Source of the DNA: Gigaspora rosea
Lineage: Eukaryota; Glomeromycota; Glomeromycetes; Diversisporales; Gigasporaceae
NCBI GenBank assembly: GCA_003550325.1
Contig: QKWP01000852.1
Coordinates: 97,123 to 161,122 of the forward strand
Length of the DNA stretch: 64,000 nt
Direction of reading: 5' to 3'
The translations under genes were made by a program, and so were the position numbers. Each line of letters opens with the position of its first letter. Within the stretch, counting starts at the first letter, position 1. Of the stretch, positions 23,700-35,299 are shown piece after piece. A model generated the notes under the pieces. It had not been told where the DNA came from. It did no database searches and saw nothing but the letters and a program-made list of their open reading frames with translations.

Positions 23700-24870
23700 A
23701 TATTTTTGCTTTGCATATATTGGGATTCTTTGCTGGGCTGATTCAGAAGTCAAAATTTGCACTCTCCAATTGGGGATGGCTAAAGCCAGATGCATTTATA
23801 TGTTTTTGATTATTTAATTAAAATTAGGGTAGGGGTTAGTTAGGAGTTAGGATTAGTGCTTAATTTATAAATAAAAATTTCTTTCTGACATTTTTTATTA
23901 ATGCTCCTATACAGGTTTAGATACTCATTTTTTGTATTTTCACATTTTTCACTTTTTTCTTTGTTTTTGTCTCGTCGAGCTGATCATAAAAATCAAATTT
24001 TACGATTTGATTGGCTTTATATCACGTGAACACATTTGGCTTTAGACGAACCCTCCAATTGGCTATTTCCTCTCTAGGAGTTTGTATTACTCATACAATT
24101 TAGGATTGGATACAGGAAATTTTTGAGGCATGCTCTCTATAAAGATTATGATTGGCTAATTTATATAAATCAACTGACCAATAAATTAATATACTAAACT
24201 TTATTTTTACTATCTTTTTTGAATTTTTAAAAAAAATACTTTTCTTTAGTCGGTTATTTATTAAGAACTACTATCTTGTTTATATAGATTTAGCTTTTAT
24301 AATTTTAAATTGACTATAAGTATCAAAATAAAATTGGCTTGTAAATTTTTACTCTTGATTCTTTTGCAAAATAAAATCTAATTATCAAAGTGAATTTATA
24401 AAATTAAATTATAAATCATATAAATAATGTCTAATTTATCATTTCACAAGAAAATAAGTTAGATGGTATCTATATGATTTACAATAAGAAATATTTGAAA
24501 ACAATAGTAAATAATGCACTTTATTGTAAACGAATAAATTTACTGCTACAATGTTTTATTTTATAATTATAAATATTTTAATAAAAAATAAAAATCTTAT
24601 AAAATTTGCTTAGAAAAACTAAATAAACATAACTAAGTTTGGGCTATAGCCATGATAATTTTTTTTACTATAACTCTGGTACACTCTATAAAAAAATCCA
24701 CCTGGATATGCACGTATTTCTATGGAAAAGTACAGTGATATATAGAATGGCTAGAGAACTAGTTTGCATATATGAATTCTGTATTGGCACAACTAAAATA
24801 AACCGAATTGGACTATCTGCCCAAATATTTTGGACCATTATGGACCAGGTTTTCATCAGCAAATTTATAA
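23700..24870. other. No gene seen
   Basis: AT-rich. 23760-24070 includes a TTAGGGTAGGGGTTAG-like patch (23825). The short ORF at 24639-24878 has no recognisable domain. No supported feature. Confidence 0.35.
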
Positions 24871-25424
24871 TAGCGTAATCTTATATAAGGTCTTACGAAC
24901 CGAAATATAAGCAAAATATTAGTAATATATTTCGAAATATTTCGAAATATCAAATTTTTGAAATATTATGAAAGTAATTTCGAAATATTTCGAAATATGC
25001 TATGAAATATTTCGAACCCTTTCAAAATATTTAGGACTAGGAAACCAAGCTGGAACAGTAGATCTGTAATCTGAATTGCACATTAGACTGATTTTTCGAA
25101 ATAGTTCGAAATAGTTCAACAATATTCAAATTATGTACTACAAAATCAGATTAGATCTTTTGTTTATAATTAGATCTTCTATTTTGTTTTTTTTCACATT
25201 TTAATTGTAATAATATATAACGATTAACAGATCTTTAATGATTATATACCTGTTACAAAAATTTTAACCCAAAATCACCGGGTAAAAAAAAAAAAAAAAT
25301 TTATTTGAAAAGTTCAAAATCTCTTAAGCTTATTTAATCTACAAGCTACCAAGGATCATAAATATATATTCCACAAAATGTACCAAAAAACTTAAAAAAA
25401 AAGGCCATTTCGACCCATTTTTAC

Positions 25425-25552
25425 CCTCCCTCTCTTTTACTCCTCTCTTTTTTTTCTCTCTTTTTTTTTTCTCTTTCTTTTTTTTCTCTCTCTCTTTTTT
25501 TTTTCTCTCTCTTTTTTTTTTCTCTTTTTTTTTTCTCTTTCTTTTTTTTTTA
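25425..25552. repeat. C/T-rich low-complexity tract
   Basis: TTTTACTCCTCTC then runs of CTCTCTTTTTTT. On the minus strand it reads as a Lys/Arg/Glu-rich open frame, which is only the tract translated. The preceding words match family J copy 2 (CTTAAAAAAAAA then CCATTT). Confidence 0.85.
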
Positions 25553-26229
25553 ATATTTCGAATATATTCGAAATATTTTGGGATCAGTAGATCTGTAACC
25601 TGAATCATATCAAGGATGCGTTTGACTAATATTTTTGAAATGTTTCGATGATTTTTAATGATTGTACTACAAAATCAGATTAGATCTTTGTTTATTTTTT
25701 TTTGTTTATAATTTAGATTTTTATCAATTTTACATTGTTTCTTCGTTTCCTTTTGTTTTTTTTGGTTTCGTTTCATTTTTTAGTTTCGTTTTGTTTTTAT
25801 TTTTATTTTTATTTTTTTTATTTTTTAATTTTTTTATTTTATTTCTACACTTTATCACTGACACTTTGCAAGAAATCCAACGACTTTTCACACTTTGCAC
25901 AAGCCAATTTAGCCTTTCGACACTTTGCCAGAACATAACTAATAGCAATTTCGAAATTCAAAAACACAAGTTTTCAGAATTTTTTGCAAGTTTTTGCAAT
26001 GCTTCGCTTTATTTATTTTTCATTTTATGTTTTTTGTTTTTGGTTTTTTTTTATTTTTATTAATTTATTTTATTCCAGCACTTTGTGAAAACCTTCGACA
26101 ATTTTTCTAATTGCAAAATCACGAACTTTTACTTCAGAGAAATGGAGATTTGGTGCTTTGTTTATTTTTTTATTTAGTTTGCTTACATTTTTGTTTTTTG
26201 TTTAGTTTCTTTATTTTTTTAATTTTATT

Positions 26230-26675
26230 TTACTTTATTTATCCTTTACTTCTTTCAGAACTTTGCAAGAAAACAACTTGACTTTCTGGCACTTACAAGA
26301 ACACCAATTCTAACGTCTCTGACACTTTGCAAGAAGTCATGAATATGAACGAATATAATTAAATATAAGTGAATATAGGCGAATTTAAGCAAATATAATA
26401 GTTTATTTTTTTCGGGTTTGTTTTTTTTGTTATTTTTTCAGGGTTGTTTTTTGTTTTTAGTTTGCTTTTTTTACTTAATTATTTTATTTTATTTTATTTA
26501 TTCCTTACTTCATGCAGAACTTTACAAGAAAACAATCTGACTTTTCTTGCACTTTACAAGAACACTAATTCTAACTTTTCTGGCCCTTTGCAAGAAGTAG
26601 CAAATATGAGCGGATATAAGTGAATATAAGTGAATAAGCAAATATAAGGAATATAATAGTTTATTTTTTTATAGC
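26230..26675. repeat. Two-copy tandem repeat, CTTTGCAAGAA
   Basis: A unit of about 260 bp (CAGAACTTTGCAAGAAAACA ... GCAAATATAATAGTTTATTT) occurs at about 26255-26410 and 26515-26672. A third partial copy (AACTTTCTGGCACTTTGCAA) is at 62500-62550. Confidence 0.7.
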
Positions 26676-27693
26676 TAACTGTGGGATAAGCGAAAATAAG
26701 TGTTTAGGACAAGTTTTTTGTATATAGTAATAGAATTAAATGCGACGAAGTGCGAAAGTAGTTTAAAATATTTGTAATAATGTAAAAATAATATATAATA
26801 TATAATAAAGTATAATATTAATTAAAAATGTATATTTAATAAATGTAAAATATAATGTATAATAATAATAAATAAAAAAATAAAAAATTTTATATTAAAT
26901 TGCGAAACCATATGAAATATTGCGAAAACCTGTAAAAAAGCATAATTATATGAATATTATATCGTTTATTTATTTTTTAAAAATTTTTGAAAATTTGCAA
27001 AAATTTGCAAAATATTGCAAAAATATCAAAATATTATCCCCGCACGCTTTAGTTTATTGATCTGCATGAGTACGCGACCCCTGTAAGGGAGGTAATTTGC
27101 ATTTTTTTATTTGCAATCGCAATATTTCGCAATATATTTCGACATATTTCGAAATAATAACCGTAATATTACCGTAATAGTGAAATATATTGCGTAATCT
27201 ACTGTATCGATCGTAAGATTTTTATAATATTATGGGCCATAATATCTTACATAAGATTACGTATATATAATTCACTGATGTTGCTGCAATTAACTAAGCC
27301 AAAATTCGCAGGTTTTGGCATGGTTAAGGCATACATAAGTTTACATGCATATATTTCTTATGAGTTATAAATAAAAGTGAACTTGATTAGTTAGAGTATG
27401 TTATTATTGTGAAGGGTTAGTACTATAGCAAATATGCATATAGCAAAATTTTGCAAGAAATTTTTTTTGTTAAGAAATAAGGAGCTTTTTCATAGACAAG
27501 ATTTTGAGATACAAAGGATAATGATTGGTGCTATAATTCAAAATGCAATTTGTCATAATGTAATAATTTTTTTAATTTGGCAATCCTGCCTTCTGTGTTT
27601 GTAGACTTTATTATACGACTGCATTTGTACATACATACATTCTACTCTAATAGAAAGCTCACCTGATTTTTTCCAAGTACGACCCACCTAGCA

Positions 27694-27838
27694 TAGAGTT
27701 AAAGACTTAACTATGTTTTTATCCCCGGATTTATTTTATATCCAAATGCATTCGGATATAATTACTATGTTTTACTATAAATTTTTAACAAAATATCAAT
27801 CTGGATATATTTATATCCGGATTGAAGTCTTAACTCTA
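27694..27838. mobile_element. Small palindromic MITE
   Basis: Left TAGAGTTAAAGACTTAA and right, reversed, TAGAGTTAAGACTTCAA, each followed by TATCCGGAT-like words inside. CTAGCA lies just outside both ends (with one extra base on the right), a possible short duplication. 145 bp, no coding capacity. Confidence 0.5.
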
Positions 27839-28289
27839 GCTAGCAAAGTTTTGTCTCAATTTGGATTTTCAATTTACTGAGAATATGTTCCCTCCTTTCA
27901 CTGGCTGGCACATGCTAACCATATCAAGATTGCCTTCTTTTTAGACTTTTTTCCACTAACCTTTCTAGTAGAAAGAACCTACTATAAGAAAAACTATAAC
28001 AAAAAAGGTGAAAAAATAAAAGGAAAAATAAAATGGTGAAATACTAACTACTACCTAAACAACAAACCAAATTCGACAAAAAAGATAAAAATGAAAAGAA
28101 AGAAGAAAAAAGCAAAAAGAAAGAAATACATAATAGCACTATCAATGCCTGTGCAAGACTATAAAAATTATATAGTATTGTACAAGGAAACGCCTTATAC
28201 AATATACTATATGTACATTAAGAGAAAGAAAAAGAAAAAATCTATACGCCTAATGGGATGTTCTAGGAAGAAATTTCATTACGTCATCC

Positions 28290-28820
28290 CTCCCGACCTC
28301 TGATACGTCCTTTGTGTTTATCTCGTATGCAGAAATGGACCTCGCTCATGACATTGATTCCAATTCGGAAGGTGCTATCCTAATTTGGAAGGAGTAAACA
28401 CTGCTGATCTTTTGGAGGGGGTAAACCGAAATGTCCACTTTTTGAAATTTCGAAAAGACCAAAGGGGCTCACAGAAAAGTACCAAACTTAAAGAAGTTTG
28501 AAGGAGTTACACTGTATAGAATAACATATCTAACCAAGCCTCTACTTCTACTTTCATATCCATAGAACTTAACAAAGCTCCAGAGTTTCTCTACTACATC
28601 TTTGCTCAATAGTACCAAAGCCTGCCAAGGTGCCTCGCTTAAAAGTCAGCAAATCTTTTTCAACTCTATTTCAGGCGCAGAACATCCAGTAAATGGACTT
28701 TGTACCCGACAGCAGCTTGGTAAAGTTTTGTTGTGTATAGACATATTAACTATAGAGTTTTCATAGGTCGTTGTTCTTGAAAAATTTGGTACGAGGGATC
28801 GTCGAAAAGAGTTGGATTTG
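28290..28820. other. GC-richer segment with no intact ORF
   Basis: Composition differs from the neighbours and translated fragments look protein-like in several frames (about 28525-28600 and 28675-28790), but stops and frame changes break them. It could be an old coding sequence or a retroelement piece. I do not recognise it. Confidence 0.35.
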
Positions 28821-28825
28821 TTAGA

Positions 28826-29200
28826 CGTCATAATGTAATAATTATTTATTACAAAAGTCATAATTGTAATAATAATTATGACATGTTGTAATTATTACTA
28901 CATGTAGTAATAATTGTGACAGATTAAAATGAAATCAGATTAAAATAAAATTTTTTTATTTTTTTAAGCAAAATTTTAAAATTTTTTAGGATACATTTTT
29001 TAGAGGTTTTTTAGCATTAGGGTTAGGGTTTAGAGTTAGAGTTATTAATAAACGAGTATATATGAGTTTTATAAACTTTAAAGATAAGCAAAAGAGGTCA
29101 TCAGTTTTATTTTAATCTGATTTCATTTTAATCTGTGACAATAATTATTACATGTTGTAATAATTACGACATGTTGTAATTTTTACTATGCGCCATATAT
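28826..29200. repeat. Foldback repeat with TTAGGGTTAGGG at its centre
   Basis: TAATAATTGTGACAGATTAA at about 28910 pairs with TTAATCTGTGACAATAATTA at about 29130, and GATTAAAATGAAATCAGATT with its inverse. Outer words are ACATGTTGTAATTATTAC. The centre (29017-29028) reads TTAGGGTTAGGG. Related GTCATAATTATAATTA words recur at 29760-29860. Confidence 0.6.
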
Positions 29201-30190
29201 ATAATAATTATTACTATAACTAGCCAATCACCATTAGCAAAGGTCACATGATATTGCATCTATTATAGCTGATCTAAGGATAGTTCTTTAATATTAACTA
29301 AATCTACCTACTATAACCCTAACCCTAATACTAATTTTGGTCACTGAACTGTCTCTAAGAACTGTTTGTTGTTTCTGCACTATTATAGGAACCAAATAAA
29401 ATTCCACAAACACGTAATAATATTTGCTAAAATTCTATTGGCCAAAAAAACATAACATGTAATTGCATTTTCTATTAAAAAGTTAACTTTAGATATAACT
29501 TTGAGATTAGGGTAAAGATGAGCGTTCAGATGATGTTAACAAGAGCTTATATATTAAAATTTTGCAAGAAATTTTTTTGCTAAGATGCAGGTGGTTGGTA
29601 AACAAATTTTGTGTTATAAATAATTTTTGAAAAAGTAGCTATTTTGTTTTGTTTTCACATTACACTTGATCCTGTATTATGATTGGTTCAAAATCACATA
29701 TCTGCAGAATTTTTATATAGTTCCTATATATAATTAAACCAAAAACTCAACCCCTATGTATAGTAATTATAATTATGACATAACATAATAATTACTACAA
29801 TTAAGGTTTTAAAAAATTAGTGTAAAATATATGTCATAATCATAATTGTCATAATTAGCTATTTATAGCACTATTCACTAACAGAGAATTTTTTTAAAAA
29901 AAGTCAGTTGTTTTGAATTTTCATATTACATCTGATTCTGCAATTTTGTTAGCTATACAAGCTACATGTGCCATTTAATATATATAATTCCAACCAACGA
30001 ACCTATATGTATCATCCCGAATAGTACTAGTATCTGAAATTCAATTTTTAAATTAGTTGCAGGCTGTAACTAAATAAAAATAGTTGCGAATTATAAAAAT
30101 TTATAAAAATTTAGTTGTATGCATAAGCATTTAATCAAAATATATATGTAAAATTTGCAAATTTATATGTGGAATTTGCATATGCACTTC
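29201..30190. other. AT-rich, no gene
   Basis: No ORF is supported. CCCTAACCCTAA occurs at about 29318. 29755-29865 has a short inverted repeat of ATAATTATGACATAA-type words. Confidence 0.4.
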
Positions 30191-30199
30191 AGATTTTGG

Positions 30200-30800
30200 T
30201 TGATAGACGAAATGTGGCATGCTTCTATCTAAAACTTTTTTCTTACAAAGTTAACGATACATGCCCACTAATTTAAAGTTGTAGAGTTCGTCAAGACGCA
30301 TCTAACAGTGTTAGATCATCCAAATCGGCCTAGTGGATGGCGAGATATCGTCAAAAAATGATTGGCTGACTATATAAAATCTCTATTTAAACAAACATTG
30401 ATTTTATATAGTTGGTCAATTGTTTTTTGATGATATCTCGCCATCCACTGGGCTAATTTGCATGATCTAACCACCGTTAGATGCATCTCGACGAACTCTA
30501 CAACTTTAAATTAGTGGGCATGTATCATTAACTTAGTAAGAAAAAAGTTTTAAATAGAAGCACGGCACATTTCGCCTATAGTGATTTTTATATGTAATTT
30601 CCATCACAGATTTTTATAGTCAGCCAATCATTTTTCGATGATAACTCGCCATCCACTAGGGCGATTTGGATGATCTAATCACCATTAGATGCATCTCGAC
30701 GAGCTCTACAACTTTTAATTAGTAGACATGTATTTTTAACTTAGTAAGAAAAAAACTTTTAGATGAAAGCAAGCCACATTTCGCCATTCTCTAGTTGATA
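30200..30800. repeat. Palindrome with a third arm, family G
   Basis: 30215-30400 and 30400-30585 are inverted arms (CAAGACGCATCTAACAG, GATGGCGAGATATCGTC, TGATTGGCTGACTATATAAA). A third arm at 30610-30790 repeats the second in direct orientation. The same arm words (TGATATCTCGCC, TAGATGCATC, CTACAACTTTAA) occur in the TTAA element at 5003-5531, so these are relatives. Confidence 0.7.
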
Positions 30801-30959
30801 GGCGGATTATCAATTAAGCGACTTTAATCAATTTGCATAGTAAAGTTTGAACTTTACTATGTAGCAACTATTGTCAATCATGAGGTAGCTTATTTTTAGG
30901 TCAAAGATTTTTGAGTTTTTGACAAAAGAGAGGGGGTAACCTATTTTCTGCTTTTGTTA

Positions 30960-31145
30960 TTATATTATTAAAATTGTCCAATAAAATTATTGGACAATTG
31001 GACATATGTCCAATAATTTTACAATTTATTTGGACTTTGTCCAATACCTAAAGGTCCAAAAAATTATTTGAACATTTGTACTATATCCAAATGTCCAAAT
31101 GTCCAATTAAATTTATTTGGACTTTGTCCAATGCCAATCCTGAAT
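30960..31145. repeat. TTGTCCAAT cluster
   Basis: At least ten direct and inverted copies of TTGTCCAAT / ATTGGAC (for example TCCAATAAAATTATTGGAC) in under 200 bp. Purpose unknown; probably a decayed foldback. Confidence 0.7.
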
Positions 31146-31669
31146 AAATCAAGTATTTAGAGTTTGGGCTAGACACTTAGTTAGAGTGCTACTGATACCA
31201 AAATTTTGCAAGGAATTTGTTTTGTTAATGCGCAGTAGACGATTTAATAGACAAACTTCAGAGTTATTAGTGATTTTTTATGAAAAATCATAAAAAGCGC
31301 AATTTTTATGTTACACCTAATCCTAAAATTCAATTGGTTTGCGTTTAGTTTGCGCCACAAAAAGTCACATGACCAGAAAATTTTTTGTGGGTAAGCTAGT
31401 GAAGAATATTTAATGTTCTCAATGTTCTCAAGAACATTCAAAAAAATTTGAGAATACTACAATTAAAAATCATGATCTCTTTTGAGAACAAGCTAAGAAT
31501 ATAAAATTTATAATTTATGTTCTCATAAGATACATATAAAATTAATAATAATAAGGGAAGTGCAGTAAATTACATAATTTTCTAGTAGGGTCCGCCACCT
31601 ATCATGTTCTATATATATATATATATAGTATAAATATCCAATAATATTGAAGTAAAATCAATTTTTAGT

Positions 31670-32055
31670 TAATTGCAGATAGTTGCTACATAGTAAAGTC
31701 TAAATTTTACTAAGTGAATCGATTAAAAATTACTTAAGTAAACTTATTCAGCAGGTCAAAATATACTTACTATAAAATTTTCATAAGTATTGGAGAACTT
31801 TTTATTAATTGATTTTAATTTTTACATTCGTCGAATATATTTTTTTAAAAAATTTTAATTTTTCTGTCAAACATAAAAATCAAATGTAAATTAATAAAAA
31901 GTTTTCCAATACTTTTGAAAATTTTATGGTAAGTGTATTTTGACCTGCTGAATAAGTTTATTTAAGTAATGTCATCGATTTGCTTAGTAAAATTTAGACT
32001 TTACTATGTAATGACTTTTGTTAATTGTGGAGTATTTTATTTTTAGGTCAAAGAC
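31670..32055. repeat. Palindrome with AGTCTAAATTTTACT arms
   Basis: The left arm GTTGCTACATAGTAAAGTCT ... mirrors the right arm ... AGACTTTACTATGTAATGAC, each carrying TTCAGCAGGTCAAAATA or its inverse and meeting near 31850. A single complete hairpin of the same kind as those at 53.9-54.7 kb. Confidence 0.75.
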
Positions 32056-32454
32056 GTTTTTGATTTTTTTTTTAAATATTATAAAATTTGATTGGTCAAT
32101 AGTCCTATCACTAGTGAGGGGGTCAGGACAGGACCCCGAACAATATATATAGAGGTTATATTAAAATTTTGGCTAAAAAGGTTACTTTTTTACAAAAATG
32201 TTATATTTGAAAAGTGGATATTGGACAAAAGGTTATATTTAAAAGTGGATAAAAGCTTTTAATGTTATATTATTAAAAGTAGATAAAATTAATAAGTTTT
32301 AAATAGGTTATATTTAAAATTTGGATAAGGAAAGTACAGTAAATTACATGATTAGGGGTTATATAGGTCCTGGCCTCCCAAGTGTTAGGACTATTGACCA
32401 ATCAAATTTTATAATATTTAAAAAAAACTCGAAAACATCTTTGATCTGAAAATA

Positions 32455-33250
32455 AGCTACTCCACAATTGACAAAAGTTGCTACATAGTAAAGTCTAAAT
32501 TTTACTAAGCAAATCGATTAAAATTGCATAAGTAACCTTATTCAGCAGGTCAAAATACACTTACTATAAAATTTTCATAAGCATTAGAGAATTTTTTATT
32601 TTTACGTTCAACAGAAAAATTAAAATTTTTTAAAAAAATATATTCATCCCACAATTGACAAAAGTCACTACATAGTAAAGTCTAAATTTTACTAAGTAAA
32701 TCGATTAAAATCGTATAAGTATCCTTATTCAGCAGATCAAAATACACTTATCATAAAATTTTTATAAATATTAGAGAATTTTTTATTAATTGACTTTTGA
32801 TTTTTACGTTCGATAGAAAAATTAAAATTTTTTAAAAAAATATATTCGCCCCACAATTGACAAATGTTGCTACATAGTAAAGTCTAAATTTTCTAAGCAA
32901 ATCGATTAAAATCATTTAAGTAACCTTATTCAGCAAATCAAAATATACTTACTATAAACTTTTCATAAGTATTGGAGAATTTTTTACTAATTGACTTTTG
33001 ATTTTGATTTTTACGTTCGATGGAAAAATTAAAATTTTTTAAAAAAATATATTCGCCCCACAATAGACAAATGTTGCTACATAGTAAAGTCTAAATTTAA
33101 CTAAGCAAACCGATTAAAATCAATTAAGCAACTTTATTTAGCAGGTCAAAATACATTTACTACAAAATTTTCATAAGTATTAGAGAACTTTTTATTAATT
33201 GACTTTTGATTTGTATGTTCGATAAAAAAATTAAAATTTTTTTAAAAAAA
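32455..33250. repeat. Tandem array of half-palindromes
   Basis: Four direct units of about 200 bp start at about 32455, 32641, 32849 and 33057. Each begins CACAATTGACAAA-like GTTGCTACATAGTAAAGTCT and ends TTTTTTAAAAAAATATATTC. Each unit is only the left arm of the palindrome at 31670-32055, so arms were amplified without their partners. Confidence 0.8.
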
Positions 33251-33354
33251 ATATTTACTTCAATACTATTGGCTATTAGACTATATATATATAGGATGTG
33301 ATAGATGGAGGACCTGCAGGAAATTACGTGATTTACTGCACTTCTCTAAAGAAA

Positions 33355-33535
33355 AAATTTTTTAAAAAAACTTCATTTTTTTAAAAAAACTAATTTTTTG
33401 AGAAAAATTTTTTATTGAAAAAAATTTTTTTTTTGAGAAAAATTTTTTTTTGAGAAAAAAATTTTTTTAAGAAAATTTTTTTGATTTTTTTGAGAAAAAA
33501 GTTTTTTTGAGAAAATTTTTTAAAAAAAGTGTTGT
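33355..33535. repeat. Poly(A)/poly(T) alternation with GAGAAAA
   Basis: Runs of T6-8 and A5-7 joined by GAG words (TTTTTTGAGAAAAA). Low complexity. Confidence 0.85.
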
Positions 33536-34260
33536 TATATTTGATAATTGGTTAAAATTTATTAAATATTAAAGCTTATATGTAAAATATGGTTAATTAG
33601 CTCTGATAAAAAGTGGATAAAAATTTTAAAAAGTTTATATTAAAGCTAATATAATCTTTATATGTATTGTTCGGGGTCCTGTCAGGACCTATGTAAACCC
33701 TAATCATGTAAATTACTGCACTTTCCTTACTGAGTGAATTTTTTTACAACAAAATTTAATTAAGACAAAAGTTTGTAATAAAATGCGAATTGATACTTTT
33801 AATTATCTTTTAATAATCAAAGTTAATGGTTCTTCTTATAAAAAATTTAATTTTCAAAAAGCTTATGATTTTTGGGCTAGTTTTCTTATTTTCAATTATA
33901 GATATTTAAGTAAATATAGTATTTTTGTTTTAAAATTTATAATAAATAAATTTATTATAAATATTATATTATTTTAAAAATTTTATTTTTAAAAAATATT
34001 ATAGAGCACATTAAATTTTTTTTGAGAACATAAAATTAAAAATTTATGTTCTCAAAAAACAAAAAATTTTTTTGAGAAATTCTTCACTGGGAGAGCTATG
34101 TAGGTTATACGAATAATTTTAAGCACGTGCCATTCTGTGCAACGTGCATATATGTGCCACAGTACACGCGGACTGCTTTTTTCATAGGGATACTTAATTG
34201 TCCAATTATATTTCTTTCAAGTCGTATATAAGATCACATGATAGGGGCATGCCTTTTGAC

Positions 34261-34653
34261 TAGGGTGTCCAGGATTATGTGATGCAATGCTATGCGTATA
34301 ATTGACCATTTTTTCGCATCGCATATGCTTCGAATAAATAAGCAAAAAAAGCATTCAGGGCACGTGCCTCAAATATGATTGGTAGATACGGTTTTTGAGA
34401 TACGATAGCTAATTCAGGAAAGAATTCTGAAAAGTTCCGATGTAGAAAATGAACGAACTGACAAGGTCGAGGCAATTTTTTTTTGTCAATATCCGAATAA
34501 TTCCGAGAATAGTATGTAGCATAACACTATAAAGATCGCATAATCTATTTAAATATTTCGCATAATCTTAAATTTATTTCGCATTCATCACATAATGACC
34601 TCGGTCAAATCGCATAATTTACCTCATCGCATCGCATAATCCTGGACACCCTA
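34261..34653. mobile_element. hAT-like MITE with CTTTTGAC duplication
   Basis: The inverted ends TAGGGTGTCCAGGATTATGT / TAGGGTGTCCAGGATTATGC agree at 24 of 25 bases. A perfect 8-bp duplication CTTTTGAC lies at 34253-34260 and 34654-34661. Inside are repeated GCATCGCAT and CGCATAATC words near the ends, as sub-terminal binding sites would be. 393 bp, non-autonomous; the best-preserved small element in the window. The flanks GGGCATGCC mirror each other, so the host site may itself be part of an older repeat. Confidence 0.9.
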
Positions 34654-34989
34654 CTTTTGACCAAAGGGCATGCCTCAGGAGGCATGCCCTCTAATGCCGT
34701 GCCCCCAACCCTACCTGTCACACATTTAGGACTTGCAGTGCACGCACAGATTCTTACGTAACATGTTATATAAGTAATTTGTAATGTAACACATCTTAAA
34801 TTTCAAAATTATATACGGAGGCTTATGAATCAGAAATTAATTATCTCCTTAGAAAGGGGTTTACACCCCCATTTGGTTGTCTACTATATGTAAAATCCCT
34901 TATCCGTACCATACTGATCTGTGATTATTTGCCAATGCCTAAAAGCCATTTAACCGACATCATACAGGCGATAATATATTAACAGTTAA

Positions 34990-35025
34990 AATATATGTTG
35001 TACGTACGTACGTACATACATACAT
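34990..35025. repeat. ACGT microsatellite
   Basis: TTGTACGTACGTACGTACAT followed by ACATACAT, a tetranucleotide repeat about 0.3 kb upstream of the kinase start. No promoter element can be assigned. Confidence 0.8.
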
Positions 35026-35299
35026 TTGCTAGTTAAATTAGGGTCAAGGCATGGTGTGCATATGATAAAATTAACCCCAAAATTCTGTACAAAAATTCTC
35101 AATCCAATTAGGTTCCGTTTCCACTTGCAACAAATATATATAATAATTACTCTTTTCGCTGAAACGCAATTACATGCTACTCTAAAAATATTAACGTATA
35201 TGTTAAGTTTTACTAAAGAAATTTACTGTGTCAATTTCTTCCTACAGCATTTGAATGATTTATTCTCTTTGGCAGTTTTGTCGTTCATTTCTAGTTCAT

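Larger units (their letters stand above)
24872..27263. mobile_element. 2.4-kb element rich in TTTCGAAATA, family K
   Basis: Left end AGCGTAATCTTATATAAGG and right end reversed TACGTAATCTTATGTAAGA; TATAAT occurs immediately outside both (24866-24871, 27264-27269). Just inside each end are strings of ATATTTCGAAATATTTCG (24925-25010 and 27120-27160). The interior holds a C/T-rich tract and a tandem CTTTGCAAGAA repeat. No open frame of recognisable function. Confidence 0.5.
32120..33689. mobile_element. Long inverted-repeat element, family I, copy 2
   Basis: Ends are GGACAGGACCCCGAACAATA (left) and, reversed, CTGACAGGACCCCGAACAAT. Another inverted pair, AAAGTACAGTAAATTACATG at about 32330 and its inverse at about 33710, overlaps the right end, and a third pair joins about 31556 to 33356. 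Several foldbacks are therefore interleaved. The right 150 bp matches copy 1 without the palindrome at 23073-23500. No ORF. Confidence 0.6.

Noticed and set aside
25339-25608. Lys/Arg/Glu-rich ORF
   Set aside because: Translation of a C/T-rich low-complexity tract.
25662-26063. Phe-rich, membrane-like ORF
   Set aside because: Translation of a T-rich tract; its antisense also gives a Lys/Asn-rich ORF. Composition explains both.
34290-34475. 61-codon minus-strand ORF
   Set aside because: Entirely inside the hAT-like MITE, with repeated GCATCGCAT words; no domain.
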